64,000 nt of DNA from Tieghemostelium lacteum. Lineage: Eukaryota; Evosea; Eumycetozoa; Dictyosteliales; Raperosteliaceae. A program made the translations under genes and the position numbers. This document shows positions 10,885-21,497 of the stretch, one piece after another; within the stretch, counting starts at the first letter, position 1, and each line of letters opens with the position of its first letter. The stretch covers positions 868,001-932,000 of the forward strand of contig LODT01000022.1 in NCBI GenBank assembly GCA_001606155.1, in the 5' to 3' direction. The notes under the pieces were generated by a model. The model did not search any database. It was not told the origin of the DNA and saw nothing but the letters and a program-made list of their open reading frames with translations.

Positions 10885-13317
10885 TTACTCTGTAATAATA
10901 CTACTTGGTACAATGGAATTATTTAATGTTGAACTACTACTATTACCAATATTGTTGTTATTATTATTGTTATTATTGTTAAGTGGAGTAGGTGTTGAAG
11001 TAGAAGTATCAATGGGATCTATTGGATCTATATTTAGAGCTTTCATGATGAGGTTAAGTTGTTTTTGGAGATGTTCAATTTTTTGGTCCATGGAGGCTAC
11101 TTTCTTCTTCTTTTGTTTCTTTTTCTTTACATAGTCGTTGAAGGAGAATGAGAATGATTTGCTTTGACCACCCATGAGACGAAGTTCAAATTCTGAAGCA
11201 GTGTTTAATAGGAGAAGTTGTTTGAGATACTTCTTTCTGGAACGGTGAACTTTCATAACTAAATCAGCGTAGTAGTTTAATTCATCATCACGAATAGTTG
11301 AATCAATTTTCTTAATTTCCTGTAGAATAATCTCATTGGTTACATTCTTGTCTAAGAGAATCTGTGGTGCTGTTTTTTGAATTAACATTACCAGTGTTGT
11401 CAAATCGTATATATGTGATCTGAATAAGAATTTCAATGACATTAGATATCTTTGGAATTTAGTTAAAAGGTATCTCTTTTCACTTTGTTTTCTATTAATT
11501 CTTTCATTGATTTCTATAATATTGTATTAGTATTATTAATAAATAGAGTGAGGAAAAGGGGAATCTATACATACCGCTATAAGAGTTACTTATAATTGCA
11601 ACAAACATATTGACGAGAATAAAGAACATAAAGATGGTAAATAGTACATAGAATATTGGGCCTAATGCACGATTGGTGTATGCCATTTCACTGTAATCTG
11701 GAGGATTACCAATGATAAATTGAAGAAGTGTACCAAGTGAGCTGATGAATCCATTAAATGATGACATTTGGACACCAAAAGTAGCCCATGATGCAAATAG
11801 GAAACCAAACATTACAATAATAAACATTACTGTAAAGGTAATTAATTGGAGTTTAGCCTCAGATAATGTAATCCATAGAACATAAAGTCTTCTATGAACT
11901 ACCAAGAATCTAAAAGTTTTAAAAGCCAAAATGAGAATATTGATGGCACTCAGTTGATACAATACCAAAGCAGTTTGACCAAGATCTTCTAAATAGACTT
12001 TATAACCTTGATCTAGTATACTGTTGGTAATCTTTCTATCTGAATTACCTAAAAATGCTAAATATAATGCTACTGATGTTACAAATAACTATTTATAGAT
12101 ATATTAATTAATAAATCTTTGATAGTTTAATAAATCTAAAAAATGAGATACATACAGTAAGATTTATCAAATCTAAAATATTTTTGAATGATAGTATATA
12201 GTATCTAATTCTGTTGAGTTTGTAGTCGATTCTACCTTCATTGAGGAAATAGTACAAATAATAGACTAAGAATACCAAGAATGTAATTTCAAGGAATGCT
12301 CTAAATCTGTCAATTGCATTAATATACATTTCAATTCTATAGGTTCTCATTGAATAATAAGCATTAACAGAACCTGCGGCTGTCCACTCTGTCAAAAGTG
12401 CTGTTGAAGTTGCTCTAGACTCGTAATTTAGATTCAATGTGATAAATGATATAATTACTGCACGTACTTGTACATCAAAGAACCCATTTTCAAATAACTG
12501 TTCAAAATACTGTACAATACTGACATTATTTACTGTATCATACAATGGTATATCTAAATAGTATCCTGATCTGTCATAAACATATTGATTATAACCAAAG
12601 ACAAAAGATCCACCAGAGTTACTAGTATATTTAAAAGGTCCTTCGTATGGCATACCAGTCAACGAAACATTAGATCCTGGGTGAGTAGCTTCATATCCTC
12701 CATAAGATATTCTATCTTTTGTATCTTTGTTATAAGAATTGGAATAACATATAATATCCAACCCAGTATTCGGACATGAATTTTCTTTGACTCTTAATAC
12801 TCTAACTCTAACAGTTTCACCAATAATCTTATTCATTGCTAATGAATTATTAAAATTCATTTCTTGAACTGCTGGTGCAAATAAATTTATAATATACTAT
12901 TATATTTAATTAGTTATTTTCAAATAAATAATAAATTCTTATAATACATACATTTTGAAAATCACCTGGGTTGTCAATTTCATCGTAGGATTTGGCAAAT
13001 TCCAAACCTGGAATTTCATCGTAAACCAAAGATTGTTTCAGCGAATCATTTACTTTATATACTGAATCAGGATTTAATTGCATTAAGATAATGGCAACAA
13101 ATGCTATAAAAAAAATGGAATGAATGAGAAGATCTTTAATCAGTCTTGAGTGTCTTTGAGTTTCAATCGATGCTAATAGAGTTGCTTTATCCTCTACAGT
13201 CTTATTGACAAAGACATCAACTAATTCTAATCTCTGTGATGTAATCTTTTTTCTCAAAGTACTGAATTTATCAGTCATTGAGATGGTTGGAAAACTATTA
13301 GTGCTGTTTCCAGACAT
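10885..13317 (-). CDS. pkd2: Polycystin-2 (TRPP) cation channel
   Basis: Four exons: 13317-12952, 12896-12156, 12088-11575 and 11513-10885. All introns are 55-70 bp with GTATGT donors and AG acceptors, giving 749 residues. The order matches PKD2: cytosolic amino end, first membrane helix (about 63-80), large extracellular polycystin (TOP) domain with RVRVLRVKENSCP and GGYEA (about 125-310), the remaining membrane helices, pore loop (about 490) and final helix (about 509-536, NRALGPIFYVLFTIFMFFIL then VNMFVAII), which is nearly the animal S6 sequence. A Lys-rich stretch and a short coiled coil (about 680-700, MDQKIEHLQKQLNLIMKAL) end the protein, as in PKD2. It is a homotetrameric cation channel of plasma or endomembranes by family knowledge. 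The pore reads IIGN where animal PKD2 has LGD. Mucolipin was considered, but the S6 and TOP sequences are polycystin-like. Confidence 0.9.
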
Positions 13318-13725
13318 GTTTTTTAAAATGACCTAGTTAAATTATAGTATTTTTAAACACTAATTATCTCTTTATAATAATTATTATAATTCTGTTGAAT
13401 TATGTGGATTAACTTATAATAATAAAGAAATAAAATAAATTTCAGATAGTGTTTTGAGGTGTGTGTGTGAGTAGTGTTGCTTGATTGGTATCTGATTTTT
13501 ATCAAACAAAGAAAGAGTAGAGAAAAAAAATTCTAACTAACTGTCAAATCAGTATTCAGAAAGTCTCTCTACAACCTTAAAAATCTACATAATTTTTTTC
13601 ACAATCGATCATTTTTTTTAAATCCATCTAAAAATATCTTTCAAATAATTTCGAGCATACCACCCTTTACAATAATAAAAGGAAACATATTAAATTAACC
13701 CTTTATTATAATTATACTGTGAAAC
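13318..13725. other. Spacer upstream of pkd2
   Basis: AT-rich spacer with a GT-rich patch (about 13455-13475) and several T runs. It holds the upstream region of pkd2 and the 3' flank of the PWWP gene. I see no coding or RNA signal. Confidence 0.5.
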
Positions 13726-16059
13726 CTATATTTTTTCAACTAAATTCTCTAAAGTCTTTTTTAAAGTCGAAAAGGATTGTTCAATCTCAGATAAAGAGTT
13801 GATCACAGATTTCAAATTATTTTTAGTTTTGATGGATTCCAATTTTCTTATAGATTGCAATTCCTCTAAAATATCATTTCTCATTTGATTTACTTGTATG
13901 GAAGTCTGTTGTTCGCACTTATCGATAATTGCTTTAATTTGACTGGAATTCACTTGTGGTGTCATCAATGTTTGTAGATAACCTTCTGATACTAATTCTT
14001 TAATATAGTTCTTTACAGCTGATTCTAGGAACAGTGTTGTCGTGCTTGTTGTTGTAGAGGTCTGTTGTTTCTGTTGGTTATTCTGTTGTTGGTCTATAAT
14101 CATATTAGACTGTACTGGTATACTTTGTCTATTAATTATAAAATTATTATTACTTCCACTGTTATTAAGCTGAAACTGTTGCTGTTGTTGCTGTTGATGT
14201 TGTTGTTGTAAAAATGCACCAACTGGTAAAGTTGGTGGAAAATCAAGATCCATTGAATCATTATTAGCATTACTATTTACTATTATATTATTATTGGTAT
14301 TGTTATTATTATATTGTACATTTGTCTTATTAAATCTAGGTGATGGAATTACTAAAGTTGGTGGAAATGTTAAACTAAATTCTTTGTTACTATCTTTAGA
14401 AGAAGATGATTGAGGTGTGGGTGGTGTTGATATTAGACTACTTTGACTACTATCATCTTTATTCTTTGTTATACCATTATTATTATCGTTATTAGATTCA
14501 CCTAAATATTGAGTAGCTTCAATATCATCTTCAGTCTCATCACTATCATTCTCTGGTAAAGGAATTGTATTATCAATATCCTCTGTATTACTACTATTGT
14601 TATTATTATTTATATAAGTGGTAGTTGTAGTTGTAATAGTTGCAATTGGTGATGACATGTTATCAAATGCTAATTTCTTTCTCATTGGAGAAGAAGTAAA
14701 CTTTTCATTCTTCTTTTGTGGTGAAAGTAACCTTTTACTACCACTATGATGTTGTAGAAGTTTTTGTGTATTATTGTGAATTGATGATATATATTGATTA
14801 TTGTGTTGAGGTGTTGACATTTCCTGTAACATTTCAATTTCAATTTTCTTCTTTCTGATAGTGTTACGTTCTTGTTCAGTTTTATAGAATTTATCATTTA
14901 CATATTGGTATCTATCAGTGTTTAATATCCACTGTTGTGAAGAGTTCATAGTACCAATAGACTCAAGAACTCCTTGTAAGATAACTGTGTCGGTATTTCC
15001 AAAATAATGATTCTTGATATCCACTAATGTCAATGTAGAGTAGATTGCCAAGATGTGAACTAAATCATTCTCCAAATCCTCTTTACTCATTACTGTGCTG
15101 GTAGTCTCTAGACTTGACTGTTTTGATAATCCATTTAATTCATGATTTTCAATATAACTATCCATATGGATATCTTTTTCTTTTTTGATGGTTGGAGTGG
15201 TTGGTTTTACACTTGGTGCACTATATACATTTAAATTTGGTATAGGCGATAGGAATTCTACTAGTTTTTTGTTAAAATGTGGGGGTTTGGGGGTTGTCAA
15301 AACACTCTTTTTAGGAGTTCTTTTAATTGGTGTTATTGCTTGAGTTTCCATATTATTAACAGCATATCCCATATCTATTGAATTTAATGTGACATCACAA
15401 CTATTTTCCTTATTTTCTTTGTTGTTTGTACTGTTACTAGTGAGTTTAATAATATTTGATGATGTACTAGTTACTAATGTAGGAGGTACTTGTACATTAT
15501 CCTGTTGTGACATTGGTTCTGGTTTAACTATACTACTACCACTCCCACTACTTCCACTACTACTAGACAATGTTTTTAAAACATTTGAAGTAGACTTTCT
15601 CGTCATAATTGTTGGTATTTTAATTTCTTTATCTTTTCCATTGGAAGACGACAATGAAGATGTACTATTAGATTTCTTTGTTTTCTTTGCAGATACAATC
15701 ACAATATCATCCACAGGTTCTTTTTTAGTCTTTATTGGTGGTGGTATGAATATAGGGTAAATCTTCTGATCTGATTTAATCCATTCATTAGCTCTATCTA
15801 TGGATACTTGTAGTTTTTTCATATCTCGTACTTTAAACTTTTGTTTTAAAAGATCAGCTGGAACAAACTCTTTAAGTTGTGGTTCTTTAATTAATGCATA
15901 GTCATTAGATCCAAAGAAATAAACCAAATAGCTATCAGGTTTCATTGATTTTAGAGTTTGTGGTCCTACTTCACTATGTCTCGCTATTCTCACTGGCCAT
16001 GTTCCCCAATGACCGTATGTCCCTGAAAACACTGTTCCCTCTTCAAATTTCTTTGACAT
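13726..16059 (-). CDS. PWWP-domain nuclear protein
   Basis: Intronless reading frame of 777 residues starting at ATG 16059. Residues about 5-95 form a PWWP-like module: an entry strand TVFSGTYGHWGTWPVRIAR, then YLVYFFGSNDYALI and LKEFVPADLLKQKF, comparable to the HDGF/LEDGF fold that binds methylated histone tails and DNA. Low-complexity Ser/Thr/Asn/Gln and Lys/Pro-rich linkers follow, a compact segment at about 330-390 (HILAIYSTLTLVDIKNHYFG) could be a small winged-helix-like unit that I do not recognise, and the last 60 residues are predicted helical and coiled. A chromatin role is inferred from the PWWP module; partners are unknown. It is divergent from the golgin gene across about 290 bp, so the two probably share a promoter region. 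Confidence 0.7.
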   Translation of the reverse strand: MSKKFEEGTVFSGTYGHWGTWPVRIARHSEVGPQTLKSMKPDSYLVYFFGSNDYALIKEPQLKEFVPADLLKQKFKVRDMKKLQVSIDRANEWIKSDQKIYPIFIPPPIKTKKEPVDDIVIVSAKKTKKSNSTSSLSSSNGKDKEIKIPTIMTRKSTSNVLKTLSSSSGSSGSGSSIVKPEPMSQQDNVQVPPTLVTSTSSNIIKLTSNSTNNKENKENSCDVTLNSIDMGYAVNNMETQAITPIKRTPKKSVLTTPKPPHFNKKLVEFLSPIPNLNVYSAPSVKPTTPTIKKEKDIHMDSYIENHELNGLSKQSSLETTSTVMSKEDLENDLVHILAIYSTLTLVDIKNHYFGNTDTVILQGVLESIGTMNSSQQWILNTDRYQYVNDKFYKTEQERNTIRKKKIEIEMLQEMSTPQHNNQYISSIHNNTQKLLQHHSGSKRLLSPQKKNEKFTSSPMRKKLAFDNMSSPIATITTTTTTYINNNNNSSNTEDIDNTIPLPENDSDETEDDIEATQYLGESNNDNNNGITKNKDDSSQSSLISTPPTPQSSSSKDSNKEFSLTFPPTLVIPSPRFNKTNVQYNNNNTNNNIIVNSNANNDSMDLDFPPTLPVGAFLQQQHQQQQQQQFQLNNSGSNNNFIINRQSIPVQSNMIIDQQQNNQQKQQTSTTTSTTTLFLESAVKNYIKELVSEGYLQTLMTPQVNSSQIKAIIDKCEQQTSIQVNQMRNDILEELQSIRKLESIKTKNNLKSVINSLSEIEQSFSTLKKTLENLVEKI

Positions 16060-16352
16060 TTTGATCTTTTACAAAATTATACTGTAAGAGAAAAGAGATA
16101 AATCAGGTGCTAACACTAAATTATTTGAAAGTTAAAAAAAAAAATAACTGTCAAAATTTAAAAATTTTGAATTCAAATCTTAGTTCTTTATTATTGTATG
16201 TTTTAATATCTAATTTATTTAGTTTGTAAAATTAAATTTTTATTTTTAATCTATTGATCAATTATTTGAATTTAATTAATTAAATTCTTTTATAATAATA
16301 AATTTTTTTATTTTTATTAATTTATTGACAATTATTGATTGGGGGTGTAAAT
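16060..16352. promoter_or_regulatory. Shared upstream region of PWWP (-) and golgin (+) genes
   Basis: The 293 bp between two divergent starts are strongly AT-rich, with TATA-like and oligo-T/oligo-A runs typical of dictyostelid promoters. No specific factor site is recognised. Confidence 0.4.
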
Positions 16353-19118
16353 ATGTCAACACCAACTACACCAACCAAGTCACATAATGACAGTGGTAGT
16401 CATTCAAATATAAATGTTGAGACATCAACTAGAGAGGAATTAATAGAGTTGGTTAAGAAATATTATCTGATGGGTAAAAAAATGGAGACTAGATTACAGG
16501 AAGCTATAGAAGCTTATAAGAAATCTAAAAAAGAGTCAATGGAATTGACTAAAAGATTACAGAATGCAGAGGAAGAGAGTCAACTTCATAAGACTACATC
16601 CAATTCTATTATTCAGTCATTGCAGATGGAGATTCAGCAATTGAATTCCAACTCTCAGACTCTAACTTTATTGAAAGATCAAGTCGAAGAGAACCTTTCT
16701 AAACAGTTTCAACAAGAGAAATTGATATATAACGATGAAAGAGTTAGATTAAATGATAGAATTCAAAAATTAGAGTTGGATATTGAAAATCAGCAAAAAC
16801 AATATACAGCTGAATTGAATAAATTAAGAGAACAACAAGTTGAAGTTAAAGAGAAGATTGAAATTTTGGAAGATAATGATATTATAGATAGTAAAGATAG
16901 TGGTAGTGATGGTACTAAGACTTATGAGTATATACACTCACTACCACTTAATAGTCAAATGAATTTAATAATGGAAGAGAATGATAGCCAAATTGAATCA
17001 TTATTAGAGATTAATGGTCACAAGAGTAGTGTTGTTATCGATAGTACATTATATGCTAATGATACTAGTGTTGAAGACAGTGGTAGACTAAAAGAACTGC
17101 AAGTTGAGAATAAGACTCTATTTGAAAAGTTTAATATCGAAAAAGAGAATGCATTGGTGTTCTTGAATCAACAGAAATGTGAAATTGAAACTTTGTTTAA
17201 TGATTTCAAGAGTGAATTTAAATTGGCATTGGAACAATTGGAAATTGAAAAGGATCAACAGGTTAAGGATATAAATAATACATTCAAAGAGGAGACCAAT
17301 CAACTGAATGATCAAATATCTCAACTAAAACAGACAATTGTAGAGAAAGATAATGCATTAGATGTTATGGCTACTGATAATAGCTCTAAAATTGAATCTT
17401 TATGTAGGGATATCTCAAGTTGGGAGCAAGCGATGGCTCAAAAAGTAGACGAAATCAATCAGTTAAAATCTACAATATCTTCAACTACTTCAACACCAGT
17501 ATCGAATGTTGAGGAACAACAACAGCAACAACAACAGCAACAAAAGGAATATGAAGAAAAAGAAAAGAAGCTAAAAGCACTGTTGTATGGTGCTCAAAAG
17601 CATGTTACAGAACAAAAGAAACAGATTCAAGAGAGACTTGCAGAGGTTGCTGAAAAAAATAATGAGATTGTAGAGAAGAATAATGAAATTATAATTCTAA
17701 AGGGATTAATAGAGAATCTAAAGACTAAACAGAATGAAACTGATGAGATGTCCAATGATTATCAGGAACTTAAACATTCCTATGATTATAATGTACAGAG
17801 ATTAAAATTGGTTGAGGGTCAGTTGAATTCAACTACAAAAGATCTTAGATCCCTACAGAATGAGTATGAACAATACAAAATCAAGGCCTATCACACCATT
17901 AATAAATCACAAAAAGAAGATGACGAAAAAGATGAAGAAGAGGACATTGAAAATAACTTGACAACCTATATACAAAATAATGAAAATGAAATTAAACTAC
18001 AAGAACAAACAGAACTCAATCAGTCACTAAATAATAAAGTACAATCACTACAAGAATCTCTAGATTCTCAACACTCTCATAATCAAGAAAAAGTAAACAA
18101 ACTACAATCACAACAAGAGGAACTTAAAGATAAAATCAAGATTCTAAAATCAAAGAATCAACAATTAACCGAATCATTTAATAAATATAAATTAGAATAT
18201 AATAGTAATAGTAATAATAATAATAGTAGTACCAATACAATAGAACAACAACAGATAATAGATAATAGTGAAGAGATATTCGTATTAAAAGATAAATATG
18301 AACAAGAGTTAAAGAATAAGGATGAATCAATTGTAGAATTAACATCACAATTGAATTTATTTAAGAGAAATAATAATTCTGTAATGAGAGAAAAGGATAA
18401 AGAAATTCAAAATCTAAAAAGTACAATTTCAACACTAACCGAAGAATTGGAACTACAATCATCACCAATACCAACTGTAACAAATTTGAAAAAGAGTAAT
18501 AATATGATTAATTTTGATTATAATCCAACAAGTAATAATTTTATAAATAATACAACTACTACTAGTAATAATAATAGTGAGATTAATAATAGTGAAAATA
18601 CATCGACTGAAGATTTAAAGAAATTTAATATAGAACATTTACTACCTTCACATAGTTTAGTGGAGAGAGATATAAAGAGTAATTTGATAAAACCAACTTC
18701 TGTAGGTGGTGACCTACAAGAACAAGCTTTACCATTGGAAGTACAGGATCTATTGAAACATTATGCACAATTACAAGCCTCAAGAGATGAAGAATTAAGA
18801 AAGGCTAATCAACATATATCACAGTTATCTTATTTGTTGGCTGATAGTGAAAAGATGGATGAAAGACATCAAGAACAAGAGAAATTACTAAAGGATGAAA
18901 TTAGAAAACTAGAAAGATCTTCAAAGAGGGATTCAGTAGTACCTGAATATGCAAAGAATATCATTCTAAAGTTCATTGAGACTGATGATGGTGATAGTCT
19001 TTTACCTGTGTTATCTACAATTATGCAATTTACTCCTGAGGAATCAAAACGTGCTATTGATGCTCTGAAGGCTCGAAAATCTTCAACTTTAAGTCCATGG
19101 AGAGTGAAATTATTTTAA
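16353..19118 (+). CDS. GRIP-domain golgin, long coiled coil
   Basis: A single exon of 921 residues from ATG 16353; an in-frame TTG 18 bp upstream is not a credible start. Most of the protein is heptad-rich coiled coil (Glu/Lys/Gln/Leu), interrupted by Asn/Ser and poly-Gln stretches. The carboxy end (about 865-910) reads EYAKNIILKFIETDDGDSLL then PVLSTIMQFTPEE, matching the GRIP domain (EYLKNVILKF, LLPVIATLLQFSPEE), including the Tyr that contacts Arl1. GRIP golgins tether vesicles at the trans-Golgi network after Arl1 recruitment; this is family knowledge. Overall shape resembles golgin-97/245/GCC88, but I cannot say which subclass. Confidence 0.82.
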   Translation: MSTPTTPTKSHNDSGSHSNINVETSTREELIELVKKYYLMGKKMETRLQEAIEAYKKSKKESMELTKRLQNAEEESQLHKTTSNSIIQSLQMEIQQLNSNSQTLTLLKDQVEENLSKQFQQEKLIYNDERVRLNDRIQKLELDIENQQKQYTAELNKLREQQVEVKEKIEILEDNDIIDSKDSGSDGTKTYEYIHSLPLNSQMNLIMEENDSQIESLLEINGHKSSVVIDSTLYANDTSVEDSGRLKELQVENKTLFEKFNIEKENALVFLNQQKCEIETLFNDFKSEFKLALEQLEIEKDQQVKDINNTFKEETNQLNDQISQLKQTIVEKDNALDVMATDNSSKIESLCRDISSWEQAMAQKVDEINQLKSTISSTTSTPVSNVEEQQQQQQQQQKEYEEKEKKLKALLYGAQKHVTEQKKQIQERLAEVAEKNNEIVEKNNEIIILKGLIENLKTKQNETDEMSNDYQELKHSYDYNVQRLKLVEGQLNSTTKDLRSLQNEYEQYKIKAYHTINKSQKEDDEKDEEEDIENNLTTYIQNNENEIKLQEQTELNQSLNNKVQSLQESLDSQHSHNQEKVNKLQSQQEELKDKIKILKSKNQQLTESFNKYKLEYNSNSNNNNSSTNTIEQQQIIDNSEEIFVLKDKYEQELKNKDESIVELTSQLNLFKRNNNSVMREKDKEIQNLKSTISTLTEELELQSSPIPTVTNLKKSNNMINFDYNPTSNNFINNTTTTSNNNSEINNSENTSTEDLKKFNIEHLLPSHSLVERDIKSNLIKPTSVGGDLQEQALPLEVQDLLKHYAQLQASRDEELRKANQHISQLSYLLADSEKMDERHQEQEKLLKDEIRKLERSSKRDSVVPEYAKNIILKFIETDDGDSLLPVLSTIMQFTPEESKRAIDALKARKSSTLSPWRVKLF

Positions 19119-19263
19119 AATAAACTTATATTCACTAATGAATATTCTTAAATCTCAACGTAATCTTATCGCGTCTTAGAACATGTTCTTATCTTAAATA
19201 TTTTTTTTTTAATTTTTATAATTCACACTTATGAAAATCATATGAAAACTCGATTGTAGGAGT

Positions 19264-21138
19264 ATGAAATGCACGATTATTTATGCAACTGAATCAGGTA
19301 CTTCTCAAGAAGTTGCTGAAAAACTATCAAGAGATTTATTAAAATGTCAAATCAAACCACAAGTTATTGACATTAAAGACTATGATAGATTGAAATTACC
19401 TTTAGAAACTTTAGTTTTATTTGTACTTTCAACTGCTGGTCATGGTGAGGTACCAGATTCCATGAAACCTTTTTGGAGCTTTTTATTGATAAAGAATTTA
19501 CCACCTAACTCATTAGCCAATACAAAATTTGGAGTTTTAGGATTAGGCGATTCATCTTATGTAACCTATAATTTTGCTGCAAAGAAACTCTATCAGAGAC
19601 TGTTGTCTCTAGGTGCTAAACCACTGTTGAGAAGAGGTGATGCCGATGATCAACATGACCTCGGTCTAGATTATGAAGTGGAGAAATGGACTGGTGAATT
19701 AGTAGTTGCACTATCAAATCTTCAGCAACCACCACTGAATATCAGTAGATATATGGTCAGTGACAATATTCTACCTAAACCAAAGTTTATTTTAACTACA
19801 ACTTCAAAAACTACACATAATTTGGACCAAAATCATTATTGTTACCAAATACCTAAACATCTGTCAGTGGGTACTCTAACTGTAAATCAAAGAATAAGTG
19901 CAGAGGATTGGGAACAGGATGTAAGACATTTAGAAATAGAAATTCCAAATTCTGTAAAATACATTCCAGGTGATGTTGCATATATATTTCCAAAAAATCC
20001 TGAAAAAAGTGTACATGAGATTTTACAACTTCTCAATCTAGATCCAGATTTAATAATTACACATTTAGAACCCAGTGATTATGGTAATTATACTAATATA
20101 TATTTGATAGAAAAGACTGTAAAATACTTACATTTAGACAATATAATAGATTTAAATCAAAAACCACAATTAATTCAACTTCCTATTAGTTTATTTGATT
20201 TGTTTAGTAGTTATTTGGATATTATGGGGTCACCTAGAAGATACTTTTTTGAATTACTTTCCTATTTTACTGATAATGAATTGGAAAAGGAAAGATTACA
20301 GCATTTTGCTTCGAGAGAAGGTGGTAGTGATCTAAGAACCTATAATCAAAATGAAAAGAGAAATTATATTGATGTACTTGGTGATTTTCCTGATTCTATT
20401 AAAAAGATTACTCTTAATTATCTTTTTGATTTGATACCTCCTCTTAAACCTAGACCATTCTCTATATCATCTTCAGTGAATTTACATCCACATATGATAC
20501 ATATAACAGCTGGTATTCATAGTTTTCAAGCACCTCTTAGGAGACTTACTCGATTAGGTCTGTGTTCACAATGGTTTACAACACTGAAACCTGGTACACC
20601 TGTTCCTTTTTATATTAAAGAATCTGGTGCTAGGTTACCAAAGTCTTCAGAGACACCAATGATTATGGTAGGTCCTGGCACTGGTTGTGCAATATTCAGA
20701 TCATTCATTCAAGAGAAATCACTACAATTCCAAAACGGTAGTGCATTAGGTGACTTGATATTTTATTTTGGATGTAGACATGAGGCTAAAGATTTCTTGT
20801 ATAGAGAGGAAATGGAGTCGTATAGGGACAGTGGTGTACTAAAGAGCTTAAGAGTTGCATTCTCAAGAGACCAATCCGATGGTAAAAAACTCTATGTACA
20901 ATCTCTCATTAGAGAAGACTCCAGAATAATTTGGAATTTAATTGATAAACAAAAAGCCTATTTCTACATTTCAGGATCTTCTGGAAAGATGCCAAAAGAT
21001 GTCAAACATGCATTGTTACTAATCATCAAAGAGAATCTGCAACTTCAGAACAATTCTGAAATCTCATATGAAAATGCAGAAAAGTATTTTATTGATAATC
21101 TCGAGTTACCTAAAAGATTTGTGATGGAGACGTGGTAA
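19264..21138 (+). CDS. ndor1: NADPH-dependent diflavin oxidoreductase 1 (NDOR1/Tah18)
   Basis: A single exon of 624 residues, close to the family's usual 600. The amino-terminal flavodoxin domain carries YATESGTSQE and LSTAGHGEVPDSMKPFW (FMN binding). A connecting and FAD domain follows with RPFSISSS (about residue 398), then the NADPH domain with VGPGTGCAIFRSF (about 466) and YISGSSGKMPKDV (about 567). The protein ends in Trp, as do cytochrome P450 reductases, where this residue stacks on the flavin. There is no amino-terminal membrane anchor, which separates it from P450 reductase and fits NDOR1. The enzyme passes electrons from NADPH to the anamorsin/Dre2 iron-sulfur protein for cytosolic Fe-S assembly (established for yeast and human). 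Confidence 0.9.
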   Translation: MKCTIIYATESGTSQEVAEKLSRDLLKCQIKPQVIDIKDYDRLKLPLETLVLFVLSTAGHGEVPDSMKPFWSFLLIKNLPPNSLANTKFGVLGLGDSSYVTYNFAAKKLYQRLLSLGAKPLLRRGDADDQHDLGLDYEVEKWTGELVVALSNLQQPPLNISRYMVSDNILPKPKFILTTTSKTTHNLDQNHYCYQIPKHLSVGTLTVNQRISAEDWEQDVRHLEIEIPNSVKYIPGDVAYIFPKNPEKSVHEILQLLNLDPDLIITHLEPSDYGNYTNIYLIEKTVKYLHLDNIIDLNQKPQLIQLPISLFDLFSSYLDIMGSPRRYFFELLSYFTDNELEKERLQHFASREGGSDLRTYNQNEKRNYIDVLGDFPDSIKKITLNYLFDLIPPLKPRPFSISSSVNLHPHMIHITAGIHSFQAPLRRLTRLGLCSQWFTTLKPGTPVPFYIKESGARLPKSSETPMIMVGPGTGCAIFRSFIQEKSLQFQNGSALGDLIFYFGCRHEAKDFLYREEMESYRDSGVLKSLRVAFSRDQSDGKKLYVQSLIREDSRIIWNLIDKQKAYFYISGSSGKMPKDVKHALLLIIKENLQLQNNSEISYENAEKYFIDNLELPKRFVMETW

Positions 21139-21497
21139 TCTTAATTTCCTTTTATATTATCAATTTATTTATTAATTAAAAATATCAAAATAAAAACTCT
21201 TTCATCTTAAAAAACGGAATTTTCTTTAAATTCTTCACATCAGTCCCTGCATTTTTCTTTTAATAAAAACATTCGGGAAATCTCTTGGCATTATGTAAAT
21301 TAAAAACGTAAAAATTCAGAATCTTGCAAACTAAGGGATTTTTACCATTGTACATTGAAACTTACTATAACTTTTTACCCATACTGTGAGTAACTCGGAA
21401 TAAAACCAACGACAACGTAAGCATATGAAAAAACTATTTATAAATGAATTCATTTTCAATTTATTAATGATAATCACATTGGAACTAAACAGTAAAG
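21139..21497. other. Spacer before the secreted-protein array
   Basis: AT-rich spacer between ndor1 and the first secreted paralogue. It holds the upstream region of the latter with TATAAA-like sequence near 21436. No RNA gene or repeat is recognised. Confidence 0.5.

Noticed and set aside
10880-11134. 84-codon plus-strand frame opposite pkd2
   Set aside because: Antisense of the Asn/Ser-rich end of the pkd2 last exon; its Leu runs are the complement of the AAT tracts.
11590-11720. Mucolipin (TRPML) identity for the channel
   Set aside because: The last helix and extracellular domain fit polycystin-2; the mucolipin pore motif is absent.
15389-15760. 123-codon hydrophobic plus-strand frame
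   Set aside because: Shadow of the Ser/Thr/Lys-rich part of the PWWP gene; an apparent membrane protein is typical of such reverse reading.
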